Source: Chryseolinea serpens (GTDB taxonomy: Bacteria; Bacteroidota; Bacteroidia; Cytophagales; Cyclobacteriaceae). Taken from it: 64,000 nt of DNA. This document shows positions 18,874 to 26,931 of this stretch, piece by piece (position 1 is the first letter of the stretch; each line of letters starts with the position of its first letter). A model generated the notes under the pieces. That model searched no databases. It saw nothing but the letters and a program-made list of their open reading frames with translations, and was not told the DNA's origin. The stretch is from NCBI RefSeq assembly GCF_900129725.1, contig NZ_FQWQ01000003.1, positions 186,001 to 250,000 on the forward strand, written 5' to 3'. The position numbers and the translations under genes were made by a program.

Positions 18874-19512
18874 ATGGAAAATCCCGTCATCATCCTTGGT
18901 GCAAACCCCTTAGGTCGCCAAGCGAAAGAGATCCTCGAAAGCAATGGCAATGTGGTTTATGGTTTCCTGGACGACAACAAACAACTGCACAACACCGAGA
19001 TAGACAACATTGTCGTGCTGGGGAGCACCGACGACGACGGTTTCCTGAAACTGATCGGAAAAAAATGTGAAGCCTTCGTGGCTGCAGACGAAAACAAGCT
19101 GCGCAAAAACCTGGTGGCGATGTTGCAGGAAGTGCGCCACGTGCAACCCATCAATGTCGTGCCCAAAGTCGCCGTGTTGCCCCAGTCGTTGGAGATGGGG
19201 CATGGAAATTTTATTGACAACGGTGTGATCTTTGGCGCCGGCGCCGTGATCGGGCATCACAACATCATCAACGCCGGGGCTATTGTGGGCATGGAAGTGA
19301 AGATCGGTAATTTTGTACAGCTTGGTTCAGGTACGGTGATCAATGCTGGGACGGTTGTGGAGGATGAGGCGTTTATCGGCTCGGGCGTGACTATCGTAGG
19401 TGGCATCACAATAGGCAAGGGTGCGCGCGTTGGCGCTGGGTCGGTGGTGGTGGCGCCCGTAAAAGCCGGCGAGACCGTTTTCGGCAACCCGGCTCAAAAA
19501 ATTAAAACCTGA
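18874..19512 (+). CDS. NeuD/PglD-type sugar O-acyltransferase (left-handed beta-helix)
   Basis: 212 residues. N-terminal Rossmann-like segment (I-I-L-G-A-N-P-L-G-R-Q-A, residues 6-17) followed by hexapeptide repeats from about residue 100 (I-x-x-G-A-x-V pattern: I-I-N-A-G-A-I-V-G, V-I-N-A-G-T-V-V, V-G-A-G-S-V-V-V). This is the layout of NeuD/PglD acetyltransferases that acetylate nucleotide sugars or sialic acid. One odd point: PglD enzymes use a catalytic His after the first turns, and H-H-N near residue 129 is the candidate. Start set by the promoter at 18826-18856. A small membrane protein starts 7 bp after the stop. Confidence 0.88.
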   Translation: MENPVIILGANPLGRQAKEILESNGNVVYGFLDDNKQLHNTEIDNIVVLGSTDDDGFLKLIGKKCEAFVAADENKLRKNLVAMLQEVRHVQPINVVPKVAVLPQSLEMGHGNFIDNGVIFGAGAVIGHHNIINAGAIVGMEVKIGNFVQLGSGTVINAGTVVEDEAFIGSGVTIVGGITIGKGARVGAGSVVVAPVKAGETVFGNPAQKIKT

Positions 19513-19519
19513 CCGGCAT

Positions 19520-19729
19520 ATGAAGAGAATTTTCGGGGTGCTGATGCTGGTCGTCGGGAATGTATTTGTTATAGCTGCTGTGTTCGCGATGTTTCCCCTC
19601 GTACCTGAGGGTATAGGCCTGACCAATCAAACATTTTTTTTACTCGGTAAATTAATAGCGCTAGCCCTCATGGCTACGGTTTGCTTCTTTATTATCCGCA
19701 CCGGTCTAAAATGGACGAAAGGATCTTGA
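19520..19729 (+). CDS. Small membrane protein, two predicted helices (69 aa)
   Basis: Two hydrophobic segments (about residues 5-25 and 40-62) with basic residues at both ends (K-R-I at the start, K-W-T-K-G-S at the end). It lies 7 bp after the acyltransferase stop and 1 bp before the next ATG, so it is almost surely a real member of this transcript. No family recognised. Confidence 0.65.
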   Translation: MKRIFGVLMLVVGNVFVIAAVFAMFPLVPEGIGLTNQTFFLLGKLIALALMATVCFFIIRTGLKWTKGS

Positions 19730-19730
19730 T

Positions 19731-20591
19731 ATGCCGATCTCTGAAACCGATCTGATCTTAAACAAGGATGGTAGCGTCTACCACCTCAACCTGCTGCCCA
19801 AACACATCAGCGACACCATCATCACCGTGGGCGATCCCAGCCGCGTGTACCGCGTGAGTCAATATTTCGACGATGTTGAATTTGAGATGAACAAGCGCGA
19901 GTTCATCACGCACGTAGGTAAATACAAAGGCAAGCGCATCACCGTCATCAGCACCGGCATTGGCACCGACAACATCGAGATCTTTTTCAACGAACTGGAT
20001 GCGTTGGTGAACATCGATCTCAAAACGCGCGAACCCAAAGCGCGACGCAAGCGCATGAAGATCATTCGCATCGGCACATCGGGTGCCTTGCAAGACGATA
20101 TTCCCCTCGGTGCGCACCTGGCCACCGAATACGCCGTCGGCTTCGACAACCTCATGAACTTCTACAACCTGGAGAATGACGGGTTCGAAGAAAGCATCGC
20201 CCGCGATATTCAAAAGAAATTGGCCCTTCCTTTTTCGCCCTACGTGGTGAAAGGATCGGCCACACTAAAACAAAACATCGCCGCCGACATGATCACCGGC
20301 AACACGATCACCTCGCCCGGCTTCTATGCGCCCCAGGGTAGATCGCTGCGCATTCCGATCAAGTATCCCAAACTACTGGAAGACCTGACGCGCTATCACA
20401 ACAAAAGCAATGACTTTTGGCTGACGAATTTCGAAATGGAAACAGCAGGTTATTATGCCTTGGCGCGACTGTTGGGACACGATGTTTTGAGCGTGAACGC
20501 CATCATCGCCAACCGGGTGAAAAACAAATTCTCAAAGGATCCGAACAAAGTGATCGACGCGTTGATCAAGAAAGTGCTGGAGAGAATTTAA
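19731..20591 (+). CDS. Nucleoside phosphorylase (uridine phosphorylase-like)
   Basis: 286 residues of the PNP/UDP family. Reversible phosphorolysis of a nucleoside, probably a pyrimidine one. Visible motifs: phosphate-binding V-G-D-P-S-R-V near residue 33, I-S-T-G-I-G-T-D-N near residue 68 (where family members usually have G-x-G-x-P-S), R-I-G-T-S-G-A near residue 107 and the ribose-binding F-E-M-E-T-A-G near residue 236. Last gene of a tight run of three (acyltransferase, small membrane protein, phosphorylase) with 1-7 bp gaps. A hairpin terminator follows. Confidence 0.92.
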   Translation: MPISETDLILNKDGSVYHLNLLPKHISDTIITVGDPSRVYRVSQYFDDVEFEMNKREFITHVGKYKGKRITVISTGIGTDNIEIFFNELDALVNIDLKTREPKARRKRMKIIRIGTSGALQDDIPLGAHLATEYAVGFDNLMNFYNLENDGFEESIARDIQKKLALPFSPYVVKGSATLKQNIAADMITGNTITSPGFYAPQGRSLRIPIKYPKLLEDLTRYHNKSNDFWLTNFEMETAGYYALARLLGHDVLSVNAIIANRVKNKFSKDPNKVIDALIKKVLERI

Positions 20592-20628
20592 GAGAGGGCA
20601 GGACACCGAAACGTGAAGGAATTATTGA

Positions 20629-20661
20629 ACAATGGTCGCTGGTATCGCCGGCGACCATTGT
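20629..20661 (+). terminator. Terminator after the nucleoside phosphorylase
   Basis: 11-bp perfect stem (ACAATGGTCGC 20629-20639 with GCGACCATTGT 20651-20661), 11-nt loop, followed by TGTTATT. It closes the three-gene transcript. Confidence 0.7.
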
Positions 20662-20749
20662 TGTTATTAGGGCTAGAGTTCTTTAAATGACTTGCCTTCG
20701 TGTCGCTCTTCGGTGAAGCGCACGCCCCGGTAAGCGACGCCGGCAAATG

Positions 20750-21001
20750 CTAGATATTCACGGAGCTATCCATCCGCATAATGTGCTTGGCAGCAGCAAA
20801 GGGCTCGTTGTTGTAGAAGCCGGAAAGGATGCGGTGGGCGATTTGCTCGATGATGAGCTCATCGTCCGTCTTGCCTTGCTTGCCTTGCCAAAAAATGCGA
20901 TTGGGATGGCGTTTCATGTCTTCAACGTAGCCTTTTGCGCGGTTGTATTGATCATCCGTGAAGGTGATGGTGAAGCAGGTTCTTACTTTTTGTGTGTCCA
21001 T
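20750..21001 (-). CDS. Small hypothetical protein (83 aa)
   Basis: Encodes a soluble, charged protein with a central F-T-D-D-Q-Y-N-R-A-K-G-Y helix-like segment and D-E-L-I-I-E-Q-I-A-H-R-I-L. It has no signal and no cysteine pair. Normal codon use and an isolated position between a terminator and a long intergenic region favour a true gene. No family recognised. Confidence 0.55.
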   Translation of the reverse strand: MDTQKVRTCFTITFTDDQYNRAKGYVEDMKRHPNRIFWQGKQGKTDDELIIEQIAHRILSGFYNNEPFAAAKHIMRMDSSVNI

Positions 21002-21251
21002 AGCAAGTAGAATTTTACAATAGTTATGCCAGTTGATTTTTGTATTAATAATACAGAAAAACGATGCGTTGGGTCAAGTGTTTGACCGCGAACGGGCATA
21101 AGTGTTCGGCGTTGGGAAGCGGTGTTTTTTGGTGTTGAACGGCCTACCCCGTTCGAGGGTAGGGATGTTTGAGAGGTTCGTTTTTTGGCTTTCGGTATAA
21201 CGTGTGGAACGTCGCCGGGGCAGGTGTTAGGAATGGAACGTTGAAGGATTT

Positions 21252-21276
21252 TTTTGTTGGTGGGACACCAACAAAA
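21252..21276. repeat. Dispersed hairpin, core GTTGGT-N5-ACCAAC, copy 1
   Basis: TTTTGTTGGT (21252-21261), loop GGGAC, ACCAACAAAA (21267-21276): a perfect 10-bp inverted repeat. A second hairpin with the same core occurs at 53602-53626. It lies in an intergenic region and not directly behind a gene. Confidence 0.65.
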
Positions 21277-21451
21277 GGGTGTCGGCCCGGATTATAAACT
21301 GGGCAAGGACTTGACGGGAGCAAAACCAATGTAGCGAACGAGGGTGGGGGACGGTGTGTCGATCCGGCGGTGGGGGGTCAGAATGGTCAAAAAAGCCTTT
21401 TTTTGGGGTCCGGTGGCGGTATTTTGGGGGCGCGAATTCGGCTGAATGGGT

Positions 21452-21459
21452 TACCTTTG
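21452..21459 (+). promoter_or_regulatory. -7 box of the M16 protease gene
   Basis: TACCTTTG, exact consensus. The chosen ATG (21467) begins only 7 bp downstream, where transcription itself should begin, so the mRNA is expected to be leaderless or nearly so. An in-frame ATG at 21446 lies before the box and is rejected. Confidence 0.6.
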
Positions 21460-21466
21460 TGGCCAA

Positions 21467-22705
21467 ATGAGAAACTGTAGCATCTTTACATTGTCCAACG
21501 GCATGCGCGTTGTACATCAATATATTCCGACAACGGCCATTGTGCATTGTGGTATTTTCGTGGGCATTGGCAGCCGCGACGAGCAGATCGCCAACCAGGG
21601 CATCGCTCACTTCTGGGAACACATGGCCTTCAAAGGCACCCGCAAACGCACGTCGCTTGACATCATCAAAAGCCTTGACTCCATCGGCGGTGAGTTGAAT
21701 GCGTTTACCGATAAGGAAAAGATCGTTTTCTATGCCTCTGTACGCAAAGAATATTTTGAACGCGCGCTCGATGTGCTGACGGACATCACCTTTCATTCCA
21801 CCTTTCCCGAAAAAGAACTGGAAAAAGAACGCGGCGTGATCCTCGAAGAGATGGCCATGTATTTCGACAGCCCCGACGATTCACTGCAAGACGAAATGGA
21901 GGCGCTCATCTACAAGGATCATCCCATGGGCATGAACATCCTCGGCAATGAACAGACCGTGCGCAACTTTCGAAAAAAAGACTTCGTGTCGTTCTTTACC
22001 GACCATGCCGACAGCCGCAAGATCGTGTTCAGTTGCATTGGCAACATTACGCTCGAAGAGGTGGAGCAACTGGTAAAAAAATACCTGGACCGCATTCCCC
22101 GGCTCAAGGCCCGTGCCTCGCGTAAGAAATTCACGAAATACAAGAAAGGAGAGAACAGCCTGAAGCGGGGTGTGAAACAAACGCGTTGTGCATTGGGTCG
22201 CACCGCCTATCCCTTGCTGAACGAAAAACGTATACCGCTCTATTTGATGACCAATATTTTGGGAGGTCCGGGGATGAACTCGCGTCTGAACCTTTCGGTG
22301 CGTGAAAAACACGGCCTGGTCTATTCCATCGACGCGCAATACCTGGCCTATGCCGACACGGGTATGTTTGCCATCTATTTTGGTACAGAGCCGAAGCAGG
22401 CAAAAAAATGCCTGGCGCTGGTGCACCGCGAAATGGATAAGCTGTGCGAAAAGAAGCTGAGCGCCCGCGAGCTGGCCTCGGCCAAGGAACAGATCAAGGG
22501 GCAACTGGCCATGTCGGAAGAAAACAACCTCGGGTTGATGATCATGATGGGACGAGCCGTCATAGATCTCGACAGAGTGCCGCCTTTGCAGGAGACGTTC
22601 GACAAGATCGAGGCCGTAGACGCGTTAACCTTGCAGACCGTGGCCCAGGAAACATTTGACCCGCGCCACCTGAGCTACCTGACGATGGAGCCGGATCTGA
22701 AGTAA
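21467..22705 (+). CDS. M16 family zinc metallopeptidase
   Basis: 412 residues, one pitrilysin-type peptidase unit pair (N- and C-terminal halves). The inverted zinc motif H-F-W-E-H is at residues 48-52, and a downstream Glu in E-R-G-V-I-L-E-E-M (about 120-128) completes the site. No signal peptide is visible, so it is cytosolic or associated with another half. Single-unit M16 proteins usually act as dimers or heterodimers. The O-methyltransferase starts 16 bp after the stop, so they are probably co-transcribed. Confidence 0.93.
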   Translation: MRNCSIFTLSNGMRVVHQYIPTTAIVHCGIFVGIGSRDEQIANQGIAHFWEHMAFKGTRKRTSLDIIKSLDSIGGELNAFTDKEKIVFYASVRKEYFERALDVLTDITFHSTFPEKELEKERGVILEEMAMYFDSPDDSLQDEMEALIYKDHPMGMNILGNEQTVRNFRKKDFVSFFTDHADSRKIVFSCIGNITLEEVEQLVKKYLDRIPRLKARASRKKFTKYKKGENSLKRGVKQTRCALGRTAYPLLNEKRIPLYLMTNILGGPGMNSRLNLSVREKHGLVYSIDAQYLAYADTGMFAIYFGTEPKQAKKCLALVHREMDKLCEKKLSARELASAKEQIKGQLAMSEENNLGLMIMMGRAVIDLDRVPPLQETFDKIEAVDALTLQTVAQETFDPRHLSYLTMEPDLK

Positions 22706-22721
22706 TAGAATACCCTCTCTT

Positions 22722-23363
22722 ATGGAATTTATAGACGAGAACATCCAGCGCTACGCCGAGGCACACACCACGCCGGAAAGCGCCCTGCTGAAACGCATCA
22801 ACCGCGAAACACATGCCCAGGTGCTGCGTCCGCGAATGCTGTCGGGCCACATGCAGGGGCGCTTCTTATCCATGGTCAGCCACATGATCCAGCCCAAGCG
22901 CATCCTGGAGATCGGCACCTACACCGGCTACTCCGCCTTGTGCATGGCCGAAGGACTACACGCCGACGGCAAGATCATCACACTGGACATCAACGAAGAG
23001 TTGGAAACCCGCGTGCGGGGCTATTTCAAGGAATCGGGCTTTAACGCCAGGATCGACTATCGCGTAGGCGATGCGCGCACCATCATCCCCACGCTGAACG
23101 AAACGTTCGACCTGGTGTTTATTGATGCCGATAAAGAGAACTATGCCCGCTACTTTGACATGGTCTTTGACAAGGTGAGAGTGGGTGGCTTCCTGTTGGC
23201 CGACAACGTGCTGTGGAGCGGCAAGGTGTTGCAAGGCGACGTGGACAAGGACACAAAGGCGATCATCGACTTCAACACGAAGATCCAGAACGATCCACGC
23301 GTTGAAAACACACTTCTTCCGTTAAGAGATGGGATTTTGACAATAAGAAAAGTATCTTTGTAG
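22722..23363 (+). CDS. SAM-dependent O-methyltransferase (catechol type)
   Basis: 213 residues, close to the family length. SAM-binding motif I is E-I-G-T-Y-T-G-Y-S-A at about residues 66-75, the metal/substrate block is F-I-D-A-D-K-E-N-Y near residue 130, and L-A-D-N-V-L-W-S-G follows. These are the marks of the class I O-methyltransferases related to COMT and caffeoyl-CoA methyltransferase, which use Mg2+. Substrate unknown. It follows the M16 gene by 16 bp. The promoter of the following LysM gene overlaps its last codons. Confidence 0.93.
   Translation: MEFIDENIQRYAEAHTTPESALLKRINRETHAQVLRPRMLSGHMQGRFLSMVSHMIQPKRILEIGTYTGYSALCMAEGLHADGKIITLDINEELETRVRGYFKESGFNARIDYRVGDARTIIPTLNETFDLVFIDADKENYARYFDMVFDKVRVGGFLLADNVLWSGKVLQGDVDKDTKAIIDFNTKIQNDPRVENTLLPLRDGILTIRKVSL
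23353..23360 (+). promoter_or_regulatory. -7 box of the LysM transglycosylase gene
   Basis: TATCTTTG, an exact match, sits inside the last codons of the methyltransferase gene and 15 bp before the ATG at 23376. Confidence 0.5.
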
Positions 23364-23375
23364 AACGGTTTGATC

Positions 23376-25292
23376 ATGAGAATACTATTCGCGCTATTTT
23401 TTGCAACCTGCTTTACGGTTGCTGCGCAAACACCACAAGTTCCTCATAAGATGGAGTTCGCCGGCATGACGCTCACGATCCGTGACGATGCCAGACGCGA
23501 GATCCAGAAGGACGTGGATGCGCTTACCGCCTCACCCCGCCACCACAACATCAAGGTGGAACGGGCCAAGACCTACTTCCCGCTGATCCAAAAAGTGTTC
23601 GAAGAGGAGAACGTGCCCGACGATTTCAAGTATCTCGTGCTGCAGGAAAGCGCACTCATTGCCGATGCCGTGTCGGTGTCCAATGCCGTTGGCTTCTGGC
23701 AGTTCAAAGAATACACCGCCCTGGAAATGGGTTTGCGTGTGGACAAGGAGATCGACGAGCGCCTCAACATTGTTTCCTCCTCGCGCGCTGCGGCGCGCTA
23801 CATCAAGAAGAACAACTTCTTTTTTAACAACTGGGTCTACGCCCTGCAAGCCTACCAGATGGGCGCAGGAGGTGTGATGAAGACCGTGGACAAGGGAGAA
23901 AGCGGTGCCAAGAGCATGGAGATCAACAGCGGCACCTATTGGTATGTAAAGAAATTCCTCGCCCACAAAGTAGCGTTTGAAAATGCGGTGAAAGGCGAAG
24001 GCGAAACGAAGGTGGTGCCCTACGAGAACCGGAGCAAAAAGAGCCTGAGCGACCTGGCCCGCGAAGTTTCTGTGAACGAGACCGAACTGGTGCAGTATAA
24101 TAAGTGGGTGAAGAAAGGCACCATTCCGGAAGACCGCCAATACATCGTGCTCATTCCCATGAAAGGTGACGGCAAGCCCTTCAAGCTTCCGGAGAACGCC
24201 AACACTGTGGCTTCCGCCCAAGCTGGGGCAGCCCCCATCGCGGCCGGAGCAGCGATGGCCAGCAAAGCCGCACGCATCAAGATCAACGGCATCAACGCCG
24301 TGAAGGCCATGGCAGGCGAAAGCGTGGGCCAGTTGGCCTCGCGTGCGGGTGTGACGGCCAGTGAGCTGGCAAAATGGAACGACATCACGACCACCACGGC
24401 CCTGGTGCCGGATAGATATTATTTGTTGGGCAAGAAACGCGCCCGGGCTACGGAGGCCTACCACAAAGTGTTGGCCGGCGAAGACCTCTGGGCCGTGAGC
24501 CAGCAATATGGCGTGCAGATGAAAAAGCTGAGACGCTACAACCGGTTGTCGTCCACAGACGCTCCGTTGACGGCGGGTACCACGCTCTGGCTGGCGTCGG
24601 TGAAGCCAAAAGATGCTGATAAGATGACGGCCCCGTCCGAAGTGGTGCAGGTCGACAATGGCCAGACGTTTTCGTGGGGTGCATCCGGGGAGACTGAACC
24701 AACGGTATCGGTAAAGCCCGCCGCGGCCATCGTGCCCCCGGTGTCGACAGCTGTCGCAGGAACAGCGTCGTCGCCGTCCCCGTCCACAACGCCTGGGGCA
24801 GGTCCTGTCGTCGCCGCGGCGTCAACAACCACGCTTCCGGCGGAGAAAAGCCCGGAACCGAAAGATTCAGTTCAAAACATACAGCCGAGCACCCCCGCTG
24901 TGGTCGCTCCGGACACGGCGACACAACAAACTATCGAGGTTGTCGTTCCCGAAAACAAAGGAGAGCACATCGTGAAGCAGGGCGAAACCCTGTATGCCAT
25001 TGCCAAACAATATAACCTGGCCGTCATGGACCTGGTGAATTGGAATAAGCTGAACCTCCAGGAAGGCATAAAACCGGGCCAGGTGATCAAGTTGGTTGAT
25101 AGTCAGCCGGTTGAGGTCGAGACGCCCGTCGCGCCCCCGGCAAAGGAGATCGAACACGAGGTGAAGTCCACCGATACGCTCTACAGCATCGCCAGAAAAT
25201 ATAACGTAACAATCAAGGAACTGATGGAATGGAACAATAAAAAGGACTTTACCTTGTCCATTGGCGAGCGGCTGAAAATCAAGAGTAGGTAA
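23376..25292 (+). CDS. MltD-like lytic transglycosylase with LysM repeats
   Basis: 638 residues. Signal peptide (ends V-A-A-Q). A lytic transglycosylase (GH23) domain covers about residues 65-215: catalytic Glu91 in Q-E-S-A, then G-F-W-Q-F and A-L-Q-A-Y. It cleaves peptidoglycan glycan strands with anhydro-muramic ends. Two clear LysM domains close the protein (about 530-574 and 592-637, both with the G-E/D-T-L-Y-x-I-A core), and two degenerate LysM-like segments lie near 315-420. A Pro/Ala/Thr-rich linker (430-525) separates them. The domain order is that of MltD, a cell-wall turnover enzyme. Confidence 0.95.
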   Translation: MRILFALFFATCFTVAAQTPQVPHKMEFAGMTLTIRDDARREIQKDVDALTASPRHHNIKVERAKTYFPLIQKVFEEENVPDDFKYLVLQESALIADAVSVSNAVGFWQFKEYTALEMGLRVDKEIDERLNIVSSSRAAARYIKKNNFFFNNWVYALQAYQMGAGGVMKTVDKGESGAKSMEINSGTYWYVKKFLAHKVAFENAVKGEGETKVVPYENRSKKSLSDLAREVSVNETELVQYNKWVKKGTIPEDRQYIVLIPMKGDGKPFKLPENANTVASAQAGAAPIAAGAAMASKAARIKINGINAVKAMAGESVGQLASRAGVTASELAKWNDITTTTALVPDRYYLLGKKRARATEAYHKVLAGEDLWAVSQQYGVQMKKLRRYNRLSSTDAPLTAGTTLWLASVKPKDADKMTAPSEVVQVDNGQTFSWGASGETEPTVSVKPAAAIVPPVSTAVAGTASSPSPSTTPGAGPVVAAASTTTLPAEKSPEPKDSVQNIQPSTPAVVAPDTATQQTIEVVVPENKGEHIVKQGETLYAIAKQYNLAVMDLVNWNKLNLQEGIKPGQVIKLVDSQPVEVETPVAPPAKEIEHEVKSTDTLYSIARKYNVTIKELMEWNNKKDFTLSIGERLKIKSR

Positions 25293-25378
25293 ATTGCGGT
25301 TTTTTGACGTTTTTAGATAATTTATTACCTGACTTCATGAATTTTACGGAACCCATGCCGGATATTCTAACAAAAGGA

Positions 25379-25386
25379 TATTTTTG
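25379..25386 (+). promoter_or_regulatory. -7 box of the response-regulator gene
   Basis: TATTTTTG matches TAnnTTTG; the ATG is 44 bp downstream. A -33 element is not clear. Confidence 0.35.
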
Positions 25387-25429
25387 TGATTCGTGGAATT
25401 GAAAGTGAGGCCTGATTTACTGATTATTG

Positions 25430-25843
25430 ATGCAAACTGATACAAAAGCCATTGACTTAGTAATGCTCGTTGATGATAATGACACTGATAACTTTATCAG
25501 TAAGCGTATCATCGAGATTACCAAGTTTGCCAAGCGCGTGGAAGTAAAAGGTTCCGGCAAAACCGCGTTGGACTACCTGCGCGAGAACCAGACCAATGCT
25601 GAAAATCTGCCCAGCCTGATCTTCCTGGATATCAACATGCCCATCGTGGATGGTTTTGTTTTTCTCTACGAGTTTGAGAAGTTCAACGAAGTGGTGAGAA
25701 ACAAATGCAAGGTCATCATCCTCTCCAGCTCCGACAACAAACGCGACATCGACAAGATCGTGAACAACAATCACGTGATCAAGTTCATCACCAAGCCCCT
25801 CACGGAAGTGGCCCTCGACGAGATCAAGCTAAACAATATCTGA
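25430..25843 (+). CDS. Single-domain response regulator (CheY-like)
   Basis: 137 residues made only of a receiver domain: the acidic pair D-D in M-L-V-D-D-N near residue 16, phospho-acceptor Asp in I-F-L-D-I-N-M-P (about residue 66), a Ser switch residue in L-S-S-S (about 103) and the conserved Lys in I-T-K-P-L (about 122). No output domain, so it should signal by protein contact. Typical of the many stand-alone receivers in Cytophagales. No kinase is adjacent. Confidence 0.93.
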   Translation: MQTDTKAIDLVMLVDDNDTDNFISKRIIEITKFAKRVEVKGSGKTALDYLRENQTNAENLPSLIFLDINMPIVDGFVFLYEFEKFNEVVRNKCKVIILSSSDNKRDIDKIVNNNHVIKFITKPLTEVALDEIKLNNI

Positions 25844-25853
25844 TTTTTCATTG

Positions 25854-25884
25854 TTTGGGTTTTTAACGGTACTTAGTAGTTTTG
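25854..25884 (+). promoter_or_regulatory. Promoter of the DUF3078 gene
   Basis: TTTG 25854-25857, 19-bp spacer, TAGTTTTG 25877-25884, ATG at 25901. A textbook Bacteroidota sigma-ABfr promoter. Confidence 0.7.
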
Positions 25885-25900
25885 TTAAAAACCCACTGTT

Positions 25901-26830
25901 ATGAAAAAGACCCATACCCTCCTCACCGTCCTTGTTGCTTTTTTCTTACTGATCATCGCCCCGGGTTTGCAGGCTCAAGTAGTGAAGCCTGATTCGCTCA
26001 CGCACTGGAAGAGGAAGTTGTTGTTCAACGTCAACGTAAACCAAGCTTCGTTTTCGTCCAACTGGAAGGCTGGGGGTACGAACTCCATCGGCTTGAATGC
26101 CCGCTTCAATTATAAACTCACCTACAAACACGGCCGGAACGGATGGGAGAACGAGATCGATCTGCTCTACGGTTTTGTGAACAACGCAGGTCAAGGCTAT
26201 CGCAAGACCGTGGATCGCATTTTTATCGACACCAAGTATGGTTACGAACTGAGCAAGAACTGGGGATTGTTCTCTTCGCTCAATTTCATTTCGCAGTTTG
26301 CTCCCGGATACAAATATGAGAAGGACGCCAACGGCGTGGAGCAAAGTATTTTGATCTCCGATTTTCTGGCCCCCGCCTACATTACGTCAGCCTGGGGTTT
26401 GGAGTACCATCCCGTGGATTATTTTAAAGTGCGCATGTCACCGTTTGCCCCCAGGGTCACCATCGTGCGCAACTCCGAACGGTTTATTCCTTCCGTAGAT
26501 CCCGTAAAACCGTATGGCGTCACACCCCCTGACGAAACTCGTTTTGAATGGCTGGCCTTCCAACTCATGGCCGAGTTCAATAAGGACATTGCCAAGAACA
26601 TGAACCTGCAATGGCGCTACATCATGTTCGCCAACTACGAGACCCTGGCCTGGAAAACCATCGACCACCGGCTGGAGTTGCTGCTGAATGCAAAAGTGAA
26701 TCGGTTCATCCAGGTTGGTTTAGGAGGGATACTGCTCTACGATTACGACCAGGATTCCGGTGCGCAGATCAGCCAGGCGTTCAACCTGGGCTTTGCCTAT
26801 ACCTTCCAGAACTACGAGGAACCGAAATAA
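25901..26830 (+). CDS. DUF3078 outer-membrane-like protein
   Basis: 309 residues with signal peptide (ends L-Q-A-Q). The mature region opens with W-K-R-K-L-L-F-N-V-N-V-N-Q-A-S-F-S-S-N-W-K-A-G-G, the N-Q-x-x-F-x-x-W-x-x-G-G pattern that marks DUF3078, and proceeds in alternating aromatic strands to a final F-A-Y-T-F, as expected for an outer-membrane barrel. Role unknown in the literature I recall. Own promoter and own terminator, so monocistronic. Confidence 0.9.
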   Translation: MKKTHTLLTVLVAFFLLIIAPGLQAQVVKPDSLTHWKRKLLFNVNVNQASFSSNWKAGGTNSIGLNARFNYKLTYKHGRNGWENEIDLLYGFVNNAGQGYRKTVDRIFIDTKYGYELSKNWGLFSSLNFISQFAPGYKYEKDANGVEQSILISDFLAPAYITSAWGLEYHPVDYFKVRMSPFAPRVTIVRNSERFIPSVDPVKPYGVTPPDETRFEWLAFQLMAEFNKDIAKNMNLQWRYIMFANYETLAWKTIDHRLELLLNAKVNRFIQVGLGGILLYDYDQDSGAQISQAFNLGFAYTFQNYEEPK

Positions 26831-26859
26831 CGGGATCGTGGTCCCAACATCCATATTTG

Positions 26860-26890
26860 AAAGGCCTGAAATTTTCAGGCCTTTTCTTTT
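26860..26890 (+). terminator. Terminator after the DUF3078 gene
   Basis: Perfect stem AAAGGCCTGA (26860-26869) with TCAGGCCTTT (26875-26884), extendable by one pair to 11 bp over a 3-nt loop, followed by a T-rich tract. Confidence 0.85.
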
Positions 26891-26931
26891 GCTATCGCGA
26901 TAATTTTAAATTGCATAAAAAACCATCGCCC

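Larger units (their letters stand above)
21002..21466. other. 465-bp intergenic region with two hairpins
   Basis: No convincing gene. It contains a 7-bp stem (CCTACCC/GGGTAGG, 21143-21163), a perfect 10-bp hairpin (21252-21276, listed separately) and the promoter of the M16 protease at its right end. T- and G-runs are frequent on the plus strand (for example 21127-21133 and 21247-21256). Confidence 0.45.

Noticed and set aside
23532-24506. 324-codon minus-strand frame opposite the LysM transglycosylase
   Set aside because: Shadow of the real gene; biased His/Gly composition and no domain.
26611-26931. Upstream extension of the HerA-like ATPase in the same open frame
   Set aside because: The extension overlaps the DUF3078 gene in another frame and crosses its terminator; the conserved protein begins at ATG 26932.
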